A stretch of 64,000 bases of DNA from Tetranychus cinnabarinus (lineage: Eukaryota; Arthropoda; Arachnida; Trombidiformes; Tetranychidae). The notes below the pieces were generated by a model, which searched no databases, was not told the DNA's origin, and worked only from the letters and a program-made list of their open reading frames with translations. This document shows, one piece after another, positions 37,015 to 50,474 of this stretch; position 1 is the stretch's first letter, and each line of letters opens with the position of its first letter. The position numbers and the translations under genes are program-made. Location: NCBI GenBank assembly GCA_022266195.1, contig WHVY01000002.1:10927001-10991000 (forward strand), written 5' to 3'.

Positions 37015-38249
37015 TTTTAAACAGTTTAAATTAAATTTAACTAAGGAAATACGAAACAAATGGAAAGATCACTCAAACAGCTCTGTTTAAGATTTGTGTT
37101 TAGAGAAACTGAATCTATTTTCCTTTTCCGGGTGGTTGCTAAGGCAACAAAAAGCACCCTCTATCCACCCAAACGCGCGAACTTTAAATAATGAAATGAA
37201 TCTTGCTTTTGAAACGTAAATTATAAAAATTAATTATTGAATTGATTTGCTTAATTGTGATTAGAATCAATTGAAAATTATAAAACTAAATCACAAAACT
37301 TAATTTTACCAAATATTTCACATTCAGTAAGTATATTCATTTTAATTAACAGCCGCTTGAGATTCCGAGATTCTTCAATTTTATTTACAATTAAAAATAA
37401 ATTTCTTATTTTTTTATTTCAATTTCGCTAAAATTAATTCTTTGAATTCAGTTTCCGATTTATCTAATCATCCAATTACTGAGTTACGCCTCTCCTTAAA
37501 GCCGGGTTAAATTGAAAATGTTAGATCGCATTTTGCTGTGAACATTTTGTTACCAACCTCGTTTTGTGAAATTACACGAAATTATTGATCGATAAAATGA
37601 GATTTTCTCACAAATTTCTCCTGATTTAAATTCAAATTAATGTTTCATCCATTTTTGACATAGCATAACATACATCATTTGAATGTTTATATTTAAATCA
37701 CTCACAGAGTTTAACATTCAAAGGTTTGATTTGAAAGCTTCCATTCCATCTTTAAGATCATTTAACATACGTTTTGTTTGAAATCGACTATCAAAATTCT
37801 AATCATATGAATCAGTTTTCCTCAATTTTAACAGGGAACGAAAGGGACAAAAATTGTGTTAAAAAATGGCATCAATAAAAGGTCAAAGGCAAAGACGAAA
37901 ACAGTTAATTTAAAATGACTAGCAAAGATTGGAGGTAAGCTTAGGAAAGTTGACAAAGATTTGAATGATAAACACTGTAAATTCAGTATTACATCGCAAT
38001 TGAATTAAACATTAGAGTGTTTCTTTTTTTATATTATAAATCAATTAATCTTATTTATATGATTAACAAAAACCACAGACATATTTAAATACATGGATAA
38101 AATCCAATTCATTATAACTTTTATAATCTCAGGAACGAGGAAGAATAATGAAGGTTAAGTTGAAGATGAAGATAAATATCCAAATAATAGTAATGACATT
38201 TCGGAAACAATTCAATGAGTTATCCTGAGGTTATCCTTGTCCAGTCAAA
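37015..38249. other. Intergenic region upstream of RpS5
   Basis: The first 150 bp upstream of RpS5 are more GC-rich than the surroundings and likely form its promoter. The rest is AT-rich, reaching to the 3' end of the prohormone-like gene. No gene seen. Confidence 0.5.
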
Positions 38250-41200
38250 TTAACGTGATTTTAGTAAAAAATTTTCAATACAGGGTTGTTGGTAACACAT
38301 TGGAGATACTTTTCGCTTGTAAAAGGTCCGTCTTTGTCTCAATGGCATCAATATCAGTCTTGAAGCTGTTTCACATGAAGATGAATCGTTACAAGCAAGG
38401 CGACTTTGCTCCAGAAATCCCATGTCACAATCACTAGATAATAAGCCAAATAGTTCACCCTGCAAACATGAAGAAAAAAATAAATCAAAATTAGTCAAAA
38501 TCATTAACACATTGCAATAAAAGCGAATAGTTAACATCAGAAGCGTAATTTTTGTATCTTTAATGGGTTTTGTCTGAATTTGTGATTAAAGGTTGAGTTA
38601 CACTAAAATCCAAATACATTGTTTCATTTCAATTCAATGGGTAAGGATAAAAGCCAAATGAAATGGATTTCAAAGATTGGACCATTTCATATTTTCAATA
38701 TTTTCTTGCAACAAATCAGATTTTATCCTTTAAAGACTTGATAAATCATCCATTTTTGTCTTCCTCAACCAGAATTGTCTTGGTTAAATGATTTTCACCA
38801 GATATTATCTCTGAAATGAAATATTTTTCAGACTAAAAATAAAAGGCTTTTCCTACTTTCAGCTTTTATCATTTATTACAATGTAATACTGTGTCAAATG
38901 GATTGGAAATGAAAATGAAGATTTACAATTGATTCTGATTTATTATTGTCTGTGATCATGAAGATTTTATCTAATAAGAATGAATTGCAATCAATAATTT
39001 TTAATATCTGCTGAAAAACTGGCAAAACTCAGCTGCCATGTTAACATGCACTAATTTAGTGTTGATTAGAGCAGATTGACTGATTATCGCGAAACAGAGT
39101 CTCATAAAGGTTATGTAAAGACAAAAAGTAGGCAAAGTAACTGAAAGCTATTAATAATCAATCAACCTGAATCAATTGAGAGAGAAAGATTAAATTAAGA
39201 TCGTATTAATCGAGTCAATAATTGAACAGTTTATGTAACAAGCAATTGATAAACAAAGGAAAAAAAGATTTACAAAGAAAAGTCATTGAATGAATCAACT
39301 GAGCAAAATTACAATGAATTAATCAATTGAATCATAAGGTAATGACGATGAAAAACTGGAATAAATTGGGTGAAATAAACACAACAATGAAACTGGCCAA
39401 TGATACCTAATTAAATGGTTAAAGCTTAAGCTCATCTTTATTTATTCATCACCAATATCATTCTCAATGTTATTCCAGGATTGACTAGTTTTCAAATGAA
39501 TAATGAATCCTTTATTCATGTACAAGCTTAAAGATGATTCATGCATAATTCAACCTTTCCTTCAATCTTTATAATGTTATCTGATGAATGAAACGAAAAA
39601 AACTGCAAATTTTTCAGATCAGTCTGTATTTCATTCTTTAGGTGATCCTTTTGCTCAAACATCACAACCATGTATATTCAATTTTTCAATGCTGAGCCAT
39701 TGGAACTGTAATTGATATGAAAAAAAACGAGAGTAAAATAATAAAATCAAGATTGATGTGAAATGCTGCCAAACAACCAGAGCTGAAGGAATCCAAGATA
39801 TGAAATAATATTAGGAATGAGAAAAATTGATTATTTTTTTTGTTATTTCCTTTAATTTCAGTTACTTTCTGCTTGTTGCTGTTTCTGGTGAAATACATTA
39901 TCATGCCACTGATTTATTTGTGATACAAATATAATTAATTATAATCTAGTTGAACGGGAATAAACGATAAATTATGAACATCACAACCTTTCTTTCAATG
40001 GCATTCCAACGTGAATCCATTTCACACACAAAAGAGTAACATTGATATAAATTGAGTTTATACAGATCTGTCCATCAGTTTAGATATTTTGATCTTTTTA
40101 TCATTTTTATCAATATATTTGAACGGAAATAATTTGAAATAAAAACTAAAATATCTGACACAGCTAATATTTGAATTTGAATTGTTTGAAAAAATATAAT
40201 GAATTGTGTATTTTAGGTTAACCGATTTCATTCTTGGTATTCTGGTCAAGTTAGTTTTACTGTGAATCCCATAAATACCGTAAGTCCACATGACTTTAAA
40301 TTGAAAAGGATTTTAATTGTAAACTGATTGATAGTGTCCACTTATCCGCTTATGATTGTATTTGATCAGGTTGATTAGGAGTGAGGGAAAGAGTGAAATT
40401 GGATATCAAAGTGTAAAATTAACTTCATCAGAAAAATTTCAATCATTATTATTGCTTTTTACAATGAACGAGTTGATTTGGATGGAGTCAATTCGTATTA
40501 TATTTCACTCTGGTTCAGAAGATTTGAAAATCAATGGAAATTTGAGATTGTGTTACTATTATCATGGTCAAATCGGTTTATTTTGACCGTTAAAATGTTA
40601 ACAAAAAATAAACCAAGAGTTGACGAAAAACGAGCCAAGAGTAAAGACTCTATCGTCAATTTTTATCACCATTGATAGGGAAGCAATTTTTGAACAAATT
40701 GTTCCAATTCTTGAGATACAAACGCTTGATATCAATTTACATCACTTAAACTAGAACTATTATCAACATGATGAGAATAAGCACAAAAAAATGTTCAGTT
40801 TCAGTAACTTACACATGAATAGCAAACTTCATGCCAATTACAAGCTCGGACAAAAATCTTTTCCAATGGGCCACTGGGAACAATATCTTTAACAGCTGAG
40901 CAATCACTTGTTAACAATTGAATTGCCTTACAATCATCTAATGGGAAATTAGTCAAAATATAAAAAAACATTGATTTATGAATAATGATGAATGTAACTT
41001 TGTCATTTGTCTTGAGTCAATTGTTTTGGTTAGCATTATTTTAAATCTTATTTACTGGCATTGGAGTCTCTGGACACCGGTCAGCTTTAGTTGATAATAA
41101 TGATTTAAGATTAAAAATAAGTCTAACCAAATCTGTAATAAGCAAAAAAAATTGATCAAATAAAAAAAGTATTAGTGAAACTCACCCGAATCATCTGGAT

Positions 41201-44200
41201 TTGAACTATAATCTTTAGGCTTCATTTGATCATGATGATTATCCGACAAATATGGAGTTGATGGTTGATTTAATTGATGTCCAATAATTCCAATTTCCTT
41301 GCCATTGTCTTCTATATTATCTGAGAAAATAATTCCATCATCTTTATCAAAAATGGTTTCCTGATCAACTTCATTATTATGGGTGTTGTTGTCATCAGCT
41401 TCATCGTCTTCAGTGGACATTTTTTGCATGGTCTTGTGTAAATCAGTGAGAGAAATTCTCATATCCTCCAAATCGTAGGCAGCATTCAACCTGGACTCGA
41501 TCCTGTTTTTCACATTTTTACCACCAATATCACCAGATTCACTGTCTAGGTTAGATTTAATTAAATCTAAAGCTTCCCAGATCAGAGCTTCTTCAATCTT
41601 TTCCAGTTTATCGTCAACATCCGTGAATTTAGCCTCTTCCTGAGTAATTAAAGACTCATCGACTCTTCCAAAATATGGAGTTACACTCCGCTTTTTTTTA
41701 TTAACATAAATCCGTTTACTTTCATCGATAGTTTCCAACAGTTCACCATCATGATCAGATGATCCATTGACAATCAGCTCATCCAATTTGCTATCAAGCC
41801 TTTCTTCATCAGCATTGGCTAATTGATTGGGCGGGGAAGTTGAACTTGTTGATGGAGAATTTTGATTACCATTTTCTGGAGTTTCATCTCGTTTTTTCAT
41901 GTTATCTGGTGAATTAGTTGAAGCAGTGTCATTTAAAGGATTTAAATCACTTAAGTCACCAATTGAGATTAAACCTTCAGCAAATTCCTCCTCAAAGAAA
42001 GTATCATTGGTTCCAGCGTCATCACTTTCACCCTCCTCTAATCCATTGATTGACTTTTGCTGTCCTTTGGATAATCCTTTGTTTGAATTACTGTTCATTT
42101 CCAATTTTTCACCATAACCTGATCTTTTTTTATCAGTCCCTTTATCATCGATATTTTTACTCTCCTTTAAATCATCAATAATTGTAAAAGGTTCTAAAGT
42201 GGCCCCATCTTTTTTTACTATGCGTGTAGGAGCCTCGTCAAAATCTTGAGTATCAGTCTTGGATATTTCATCAGGTTCACTTAACCTTTCATTTATATTG
42301 TCTTCATTGTAAGTTTTTATAAATTTTTTATTACTATCACTATTGTTGTTGTTGTTGTTGTTGTTATCATCATCATCATTGTTAATCAATAGTTCACTGT
42401 CATCCAAACCAAGCAATGCCATCTGATCAGCAGTGAATCCCCTTTTTCGCCTTTTGACTGACAAAGATCTCATTAATGTTCTTGTTGCTTCATCAGCTAA
42501 CCATGGATTTGCCTGGACTACCATTGAAGATGCAGAAGCCTGACCAATTGGTCTATATTCATCATTAATTTCACCTTCAAAGTCTTCCTCTTTATCACTT
42601 TCACCACTATCAGCTCCTGTATCCATATCATCATCATTGGCAAACACATTGTAACCGTCAACAATATCATCATCTCGTCTGAAACCAAGATTACCTGATT
42701 CAACTGAAGGTGAAACAATTGATCTTTTGACAATATTTTTAGGTCCTTTAGGTAAGTCAACGTCATTAAAAAATTCCTTCATGCTTAACTGTTGTTTATT
42801 AATTCCAACTTTCGATTTCTCCTTTCGATTCAGGTTCACACTTGGATTACGGAGCATTTCAGTTTTACGCAAATTTTTCGCAAAAGAATGTTTCCCGTTA
42901 TTTATGTTTGACTCGGATTTACTAATTACTTTGGAATGGTTGATCTTTGTTAGTGTATGGTTTGATCGATCAGAATCTCCCTTCACAGCCTGTCTATGTA
43001 ATGGAGCTCGAGACATTAATGACAACTCTTTTCGGTTTAATTTTTCTTGCTTAGTCTCTCCTAGTTTCTTGGGTGGTATTTTAGTCAATTTATGTTCTCG
43101 GATTGTTGCTGGATGATGTCCAGTTTCTGGTACCGATTTGGGTTGCGTTTCTGCTTTAACACGTGGTTTTGTTGACTGACTGGTTGATACCCGATTAGAC
43201 TTTTTATGACTTCGCGAAATACCACTTCGATTATTTCTTTTCACCAGGACTCTCTTCTTTCGATCAGCTGACGGAATGTATTGTAAAAGAGCTTGACCAT
43301 GTTGAGATTGATCCTTTTCTAGGAGGTTGGCGATTTTAGCAGCCAGTATCTGTTCGTAAATATCCGATGGACTCAAATCATCAATTTTACCTTGAAGTGA
43401 AGGATATTGATTCAAAAATCCTGGATCAGGATAGATTTCATATGGAATATCAGATGTGTACTGAGGAAAAAAAGCCAGGAAAAAAAGTCAAATTAATAGA
43501 TCTAGATAATTTAATAGGTAATCTAGCAATACAACATGTTATTCAACCATAGTCTATACTCATTGATCCATATAAACCTTTACTTGTATTTAGCATTAAC
43601 ATTTTTTTATTTCTCTATCTTTTTTTCAGAACGTTTTAATCTGTTCTCAAGGTTTGCCTGGTGTAAATCAAAGGCCTGAAGTGAATTTAAAGATAATCCT
43701 TTAGAGTTATCAAGTAAATATTATTTGTTATATTTTCATCTTCTTTTTCATATGCTCATTTGATTGTATTATCTTTCCTCTAAGGTAAAGTTTACTCTCA
43801 GCAAATAACATTTAATCACTCCTGATAAAATTAATATAATATGGTTATTGCCAAAACAAATTATTCTTGATGAAATTGTTTCAAGGCAACCCTATCATAC
43901 GTTAACTTGATCAGTTTTCATTATTAATACTGTTTGATACTTTATCTAATTCCCATTTTCTTCATCTTTTCTCCATTTCTATAGGTTTCATAACCGATCA
44001 ACTTGAACAAATTACTTAAATTACTGGAAATCAAAGGGTCATATAAGTCAACCACAAGTCAAATTATCAAGGACAACTGATTAATAAACTCTAATAATGT
44101 GTCCTTCAATTGTAACTATAAGAGAATAGGAATAATCAGATGGATAATTGAAACAATTTGATTCAATATTGTGATGCCATGGACCAAGTTCACTGTCAAC

Positions 44201-47200
44201 AACCATAACAACATTGAATGATCAAACCTACACAAATGAAAAAATAATCATTTCAAATCTGGATTCTTATCAATCAACAATGGATAAATCTCATTTAAAT
44301 CATACATAATGTAATTTGTATTTAACCTGTTGTCAATGATGGATATTGATTTGTTCAGATTACCCAAAATACAATCATCTCGGCAATAATTATAAACCTC
44401 ATAAATGATCAACATCAAATTTTGGCAACTGTTGAATTGTAAAAATTTGACAGCCAAGGAACAATCAAACACGATGTTTAAATCTTGGAAAATTGCATGT
44501 CTAATGATTGTTATCAAATTGTTCCTGAGTAAACTGGAAAACCATGTCACTTAATGATCAACCAGATTTAAAATCACACAACCAACAAGGATTTTGTTGA
44601 AACCTTTTATTAACTCTTAAATTCACCAAGAAATACATGAAAACTGAGCAATTTTTTCCTCAATATGCACCAAACGAAGAGAAAAAGAGAAAAGTATTTC
44701 ATGTTGTTACCTTAATCCAGCTTATTTTAACATCTATCAGTACAACTCTTTTACTTTTCTCCATGTTTTCACTGGAAACATTTACAAACACGAACAAAAT
44801 TAAGCTTACTTGAATCATCAATTTAGCTTTACTTTTTATCTTGTTTCATTTTGTTCCACCATCTCAGATGATGAACAAAAATGATGAATGTGAAGAGCCC
44901 ATGAATATTATCATTACATTGTTACAACTAATCGTAATAATAGCAATGATAATATTTCTCCTGAGTTTTCTGTTATTTAAGTTACATTTAGTCATTTTAC
45001 ATATCCAATGATGTGTATTCACCATGTTTGGTGAAACAAAACACAAAACAAAAAATTATAACATTTATAATTATCATTTCTTTCAACTAATATCATAATT
45101 CATTGGTTTTACAGCAAAAAGATCAACATTGTTTCATCATTAAATATATTAAATGATTAATATTGCACCTATCTTGAAGTAACTCAATTAAATATTGATG
45201 AACCTCTGAAAATGATAGATATTGATGTTAAATGGACCAAATAATGTCACTGATTATCAACAAATTTGATTAAAATTATAGTCACTCAATGGGTTCTTTC
45301 AGCAACTTCCTATTTCCTTACCACTTAAACTATTCAAACTCAATAGCCATCAACAATTTCAAGTGATTATTACACTAGATTCAATGAAATATCAACAATT
45401 CAACTCTCAATTAATCCAGTTAATCTAGACAAGATGAAACGAATCATAATTTTCGGGTAAAATCGTCTAAAATTCATTCTCAACAATTTAAATTTGCTTC
45501 ACATTTTTGGATGTCTATTCAATACAATTTGAAGTTAAATTGTTAACTTCAATATTAAATGATCAAATTGCCCTTTTATGATCATCTTTATAACCCAACA
45601 ATGAAGTGAACACTTTTGCATTAAAGGTCAATAGTAAAGTATAAATAATTCAATCGATTTATTGATCGCTTTTATTGTGTTCATCATTAAAATAATGAAC
45701 TGAACAAATTAATACCTTATAGCAAGTTAATTGGTTGATGTTAAAGGCAAAATTTACTGGCAAAAAGGTGATCATTAAAGGTATCGAATATTGTAGTTGA
45801 TTTGCTAATTTTAATTAATCAAAAAATTATGAATGCAGCAGTTTCTTTTCATTTAAAATCATTAATTTGATTATTTTGGTTTTACAAGTAACATTTACAA
45901 TGAAAATGGTCAATGAATCGTATACTGAAATCACCTCAAGCTGTTGTTCAGATTCAATGTTATCATTTGCGAGATTAAGTTTACCCAATCGATTGTCTAA
46001 ATATTGATTGAGACTAATATTTCTTAAACTGGTTAATGCTCATCATTACAATTGTTCATGGTTAATATTCAGTATTTCAATCATTTAAAATGTTAACCTT
46101 TTACATTCAATTTCAACATAGTGTTCAATAATCAATAAAACAATCAAGGTTTACATTGGAATTGCGTTTTAATTTTGAGCTTTCAATGTTGTCTTTCAGA
46201 GAATGGCACAAATGATTGATTTAAATGATCAAATGGTCTTTTAATATAATTATCTGATTGTTAGAGTTAACGAGAAAATGTATTTTAGCTTTTGCTTTAC
46301 CTAATCAAGATTTAATCAAATCTATCACTTGATACTTGTTGACCTTTTTTTATAATTATTTTGTTGGCTGCAATTGTGTTCAACTTGCGAGTCAGTTGAT
46401 TAATAGCATTTGTTTTTGTCTTGTTATTTTGTTTCTCAGATGGCAATTAGATTAATTGTTGAAAGCAAATTTAGGTTAAATTGAATTTAAACCAAGGCAT
46501 TGTGTTGATTAATCCTCGTGATCAGGTAAAGGATATAAATCATGAAAAGGTTAACATAATTTTTAATAAGTTCATTGCAATGTATTCCAAGACTTTAGAT
46601 GATTGACTTGGGGTAATGAAATGAAACTGAACTTATTGGAAATTTCACCACAAAATTGAATGCATGTTAAGATTTGCTTGAGAAGCAAATTGAAACAAAT
46701 TTATTGAAATGAAATATTGATTCAAATTTTGAACTTGCTTCGGTTGTTTTTAAATAACAAAATAAGATATTGATTTTTAATTATAATTTTGAAATATTAA
46801 ACGAAAAAATTGAACCTAAAGTTGCTTTCAATGCTTTAAATAAGCATAACATTACGTTGAACAAAAGCAGTTAAAACAAGCATAGACTGTTTAATTAATT
46901 AATAGATAGTTAATGATCAAACTGACTGTTTAATTTGAGTTTTAATTATTTCAATATGAGGGGAATAAAGCTTGGAATGGCTAAAAATATTGTTAAAGCT
47001 AAAGTTACAATTGAAAGGACAAAATTGGGTTTCAATGTAAAAATGTTGAGGAAAGTAAGGCCAACATCATTTTTGGATAATCGGTTGTAAAAAAGTATAA
47101 CCTGAAAATACAATTAAAGGTAATAATGTTATTAAAACTGTGTCGGTTAAACCTGGTAATTTAGGTAATTTGGTTAATTTGTATTTTACCTCACTTCGGT

Positions 47201-50200
47201 AGATTGCTGATCTCATTGGTAAAGATAATTCATAAAGTGTTTCCAACTCTTGATGGCAATTTTTGTTCAACATGATAGAGTTAAGAGTCAATACAATGAC
47301 TATCAGGGAATCAAACAGGAAAATCAAAATAATACTTAAAATGGTTGTTTTTTCATTTTTATGAATAAATAAACCCAGCAATCCAAACAAATAGGCACTA
47401 ATAGAGTTCATATAAAGTCTACAGATTTCATAGCGAGCAAATTGGTCAAATTTTAACGTAGACTGAATCAAATAGCTGTAATAACAGCGCAATTGTCCAA
47501 GCTGATCAAGTGACGGTCTTTTACCGTGTAAATCAATCAACTGTTGATTGAAACATTTGAAAGATCCATTCAAGATTATAATACCATCGTAAATTATATT
47601 GAATAGATATATGGCACCAGAATGAGCCAAGATGGCTAAAAGGCCCAACAGCAAGTTAGACACGTAATGAATCATGTATCTAGATAGATAGGATTTTTCA
47701 ATGAAATACCTGCTATCCAATGCAATGAAAAACAAATCATAAACTAAATAATAATATATGCTGGTTACAAGCAAGATGAGCTTTTTAACGCGACGATGAA
47801 ATTTAACATAACTGTTGAAGGTTGGATTGTGATCTGGACAATTTAAATTGATAGTTAACCCATTGGATGAATCAAGAAATGACCAATTCGTACCGAAAAC
47901 CATGACAATGGCAAGGCCAATGTAACCCAAACAGTCTCTGCTTGCTATTACAACTGCACTTATGTCGGTGTTTTCGGGTGAAATAGGTTTGGTTACCAAA
48001 ACCATCAGAAGAAGGTAAAAACCCAAAAATAATGAACTAATACCAGATATTTTTGGTATCAGTCGGTATTTCTGGTTTTGTCGATGGACTGGTGGGTTGT
48101 ATAATTGGTTGGGATTCAATAATGAATACATTGTAACAATTGATTGACTCTTGGGTTATGTCAACTGTTTTGGGTAAATTCATTCGTTAATCACCTCTCT
48201 GGTTAAATTGAGCACTTAGTTTAACTCAATGACTTGCACGCTCTGACCAGTTTTTAGGTTAACCAGTTTATGTGTTGACTTGATGTGACAATGTAATTGA
48301 GGTCGCTTTGAATTATCAGTTTTAATGCCAATTTGTTTTTTTATTATCACTCCCAACCAAAATAGTCAATCTATTCACTTGTTATTAGACATAAACATTG
48401 ATTTTTAATCAATGTTTATCAATCAAAGGTTTTTTTGTCAGTGATTAAGGGTAATACAATTATCAATCTATTCTGGTATGAATGGTGAATAATGATTAAT
48501 CTGTTGATCATTCATTGTGTAAATGGTTGTGTTGGAAGCATTAAATGAAAATTGGTTTGATTGACAATTGTTCATCTTTCATTACAATTGATTGCTATTC
48601 AATTGATTTTATCATTTCAATAATAAACCTTTTGTTTTGGCTGTTTTTCACCTTCAAATTGATATTATTACCATGAAATAAACCTTGACCATGAATGGAT
48701 TAACCTAAAACAATGGTCTGGTCATTTTTAAATGCAAGTTAATGATGAAAACTGGGTAAATGGTAAACTGGTAAAAGGTTTGGGTAAACCATTTTTATTT
48801 TGTTTTACAGATTAAAGTTACAATTTCAGGCTGATTTAGACAGTTTTTTTTCTCATGTAACCTTTCAGACTTGCTTCTCAGCATGTTAATCTGATAATCA
48901 ATATCAGCATGATTCAAGTTCATTGTGCCATCCAAATGTCACAAATAGAAAGTGAATAGAAAATTATTTTTCAATTGTTAACATGAAACATGATCAATCA
49001 TCAAATTACAATTCACATTTTAGTTTTCATTTGTATTATTTACATGGCAATTTTATCTTTGATCAATCAATAAATTCTGGGATTTAAATGGTCACATTGA
49101 ATTGATTAACAATTGCTAATGAAACCAGTTTCTCATTGCGACACAATCAGCTCTTCTAATCAAATTAACTGATCACCAGGTTAAACCAAATTTGATTGTC
49201 TCATTAGCTAAACGAGATTTAACGAGACTGATCCAGGTTTACATGTGAGATTCAATTTTAAACATTTCAATGTTGCTGAGCATTGCTATCAAAAGGTAAA
49301 CATTTAATCAATTCAATATCTTAATTGAATGATTATTTAATCGGTGGAAGCTTGTTGACCCAATTTTTTGGGACTTACAAAGGTTAAATAAAAATTGTTT
49401 GACATAGATAAACCCTGAATATGCTTCCTACGCTTGGAAATGCACTCTGATAACCTTTTAAGGAACTTGTTTGGGTTTTGTTTTGTTTTGCTTCTAGTAT
49501 TAGTGTTATTAACCATAATATACTTGATCTAATATTGAATTTAAGGTGATAACACCGAGAATAATCATTCTAACCATCAGTTTGGTGAAAAATTAACAAT
49601 TAAATTGAAAATCAGTGAAATGGAAGAGCAAGAAAATTGTAAGTTTAAAGGCTTGGAAATTTGCTTCAAGTGAATAAATCTCTTTACAAAAGCTGTTGTT
49701 TATAAGTCTATTGAATTTGTTAAATTCAAAGTAATTACAAAGGATGAATTTAAATTTTGATAACATTCATAATAGGCTGTTAAAAATAGTTGAATCAATA
49801 AAATTACCAAAAAATCACTATTCTGGTTTCCTATTCATTAAGGTGAGCATTTGCGATTGAAAATTTTTCGTAAATAGATATTTTTGTATCATTTATTGAT
49901 ATTTGTATCAATAGATTTGCAGACTTCATTCCAGTTTAATGAACTTTTTTAACATTGATATTTAAATATAGCTTGGAGTTTATCTGGACAGACATTGAGC
50001 ATAGATTTGAAGTTGATATTGATTACTGTTAATTTATTAATCACATTGTTGACTACTTACCTCCAATGGGATATCCATTACAACCTCATCTTGCCTTTTG
50101 TCAATCTCATTGAAAGGTGTCTTAGGTGAAATGAGATAGTTAAGGTTGGCTTTAAATTCATCTGGAAGACTCTTATCAGCCAGTGAAGACGATATTGTTG

Positions 50201-50474
50201 GTGGATATCGATGGTTGAGTGAATAGTGTTGATCCTTTGATGATCCACCATGTTGTTGGTGATTTAAATTACGGACAGCATCACGGATTGATTTTTCTTG
50301 AAGTAACCTCAGTTTGTACCGGTTATAATTATTAACATTATTATTGGAAGGCAACGATGAATGTAATTCAGTTAGTGAGAGGCAATCAATTAAATAACCA
50401 TTTAAACTAATAAAATAAACCAAAGTGAATGTTGAGATGAGGAGAGAAACCGATGAATTTATGAACATAAACAT
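38250..50474 (-). CDS. Secreted acidic prohormone-like precursor with C-terminal phospholipase-A2-like Cys domain
   Basis: Four exons, all with consensus splice sites and matching phases: 50474-50061, 43460-41186, 40937-40813 and 38459-38250, giving 1007 residues. Exon 1 begins with a signal peptide (MFMFINSSVSLLISTFTLVY). The long middle is acidic and low-complexity, with multibasic sites KR at 126, RKKR at 205, KRRKR at 474 and KKKR at 726, as in convertase-processed precursors. Exons 3 and 4 hold ten cysteines, including ACNWHEVCYSCG (His932) and, 11 residues after that motif's last Cys (938), SDCDMGF. This parallels the C-x-x-H-D-x-C-Y...C-D motif of secreted phospholipase A2 (group XII, conodipine). 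Here Glu933 replaces the usual calcium-binding Asp, so activity is uncertain. No named orthologue was recognised. The 6.6-kb first intron contains a gustatory receptor gene. Confidence 0.75.
38460..40812 (-). other. Intron 3 of the prohormone-like gene
   Basis: A 2353-bp intron separating the two exons that form the Cys-rich domain. No further exon, RNA or repeat was recognised in it. Confidence 0.6.
42342..42380 (-). repeat. Coding trinucleotide repeat (poly-Asn and poly-Asp)
   Basis: GTT units followed by ATC units on the plus strand encode runs of Asn and Asp on the minus strand, inside exon 2 of the prohormone-like gene. The run is likely length-variable. Confidence 0.8.
43461..46945. 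other. Large intron of the prohormone-like gene, part downstream of the receptor
   Basis: AT-rich intron sequence. A 100-codon minus frame at 44248-44550 lacks an ATG and fits no phase-compatible upstream exon, so it is not called. Nothing else recognised. Confidence 0.5.
46946..48131 (-). CDS. Gustatory-receptor-family seven-transmembrane protein
   Basis: Exon 1 is 48131-47190 and exon 2 is 47101-46946. They are joined by an 88-bp phase-0 intron (GAG|GTAAAA ... TTTTCAG|GTT), giving 365 residues. Reading straight through the intron gives a false C-terminus; splicing restores VILFYNRLSKNDVGLTFLNI, then a final membrane segment ending PSFIPLILK. About seven hydrophobic segments are visible, starting near residues 33, 64, 118 and 153. 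A phase-0 intron just before the last segment is common in arthropod gustatory receptors, which are ligand-gated ion channels in chemosensory neurons. The gene lies inside an intron of the prohormone-like gene on the same strand. The ligand cannot be predicted. Confidence 0.85.
48132..50060. other. Large intron of the prohormone-like gene, part upstream of the receptor
   Basis: AT-rich intron sequence that must contain the receptor promoter if the receptor is transcribed on its own. No element was identified. Confidence 0.5.

Noticed and set aside
44248..44550. 100-codon minus-strand frame with several cysteines inside the large intron
   Set aside because: It begins with GTG, and the only nearby upstream exon candidate (near 44714-44768) has the wrong phase; no recognisable family.
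47067..47189. Unspliced C-terminus of the gustatory receptor
   Set aside because: Reading on gives no proper last membrane segment; the GTAAAA...TTTTCAG intron restores the conserved C-terminus in phase.
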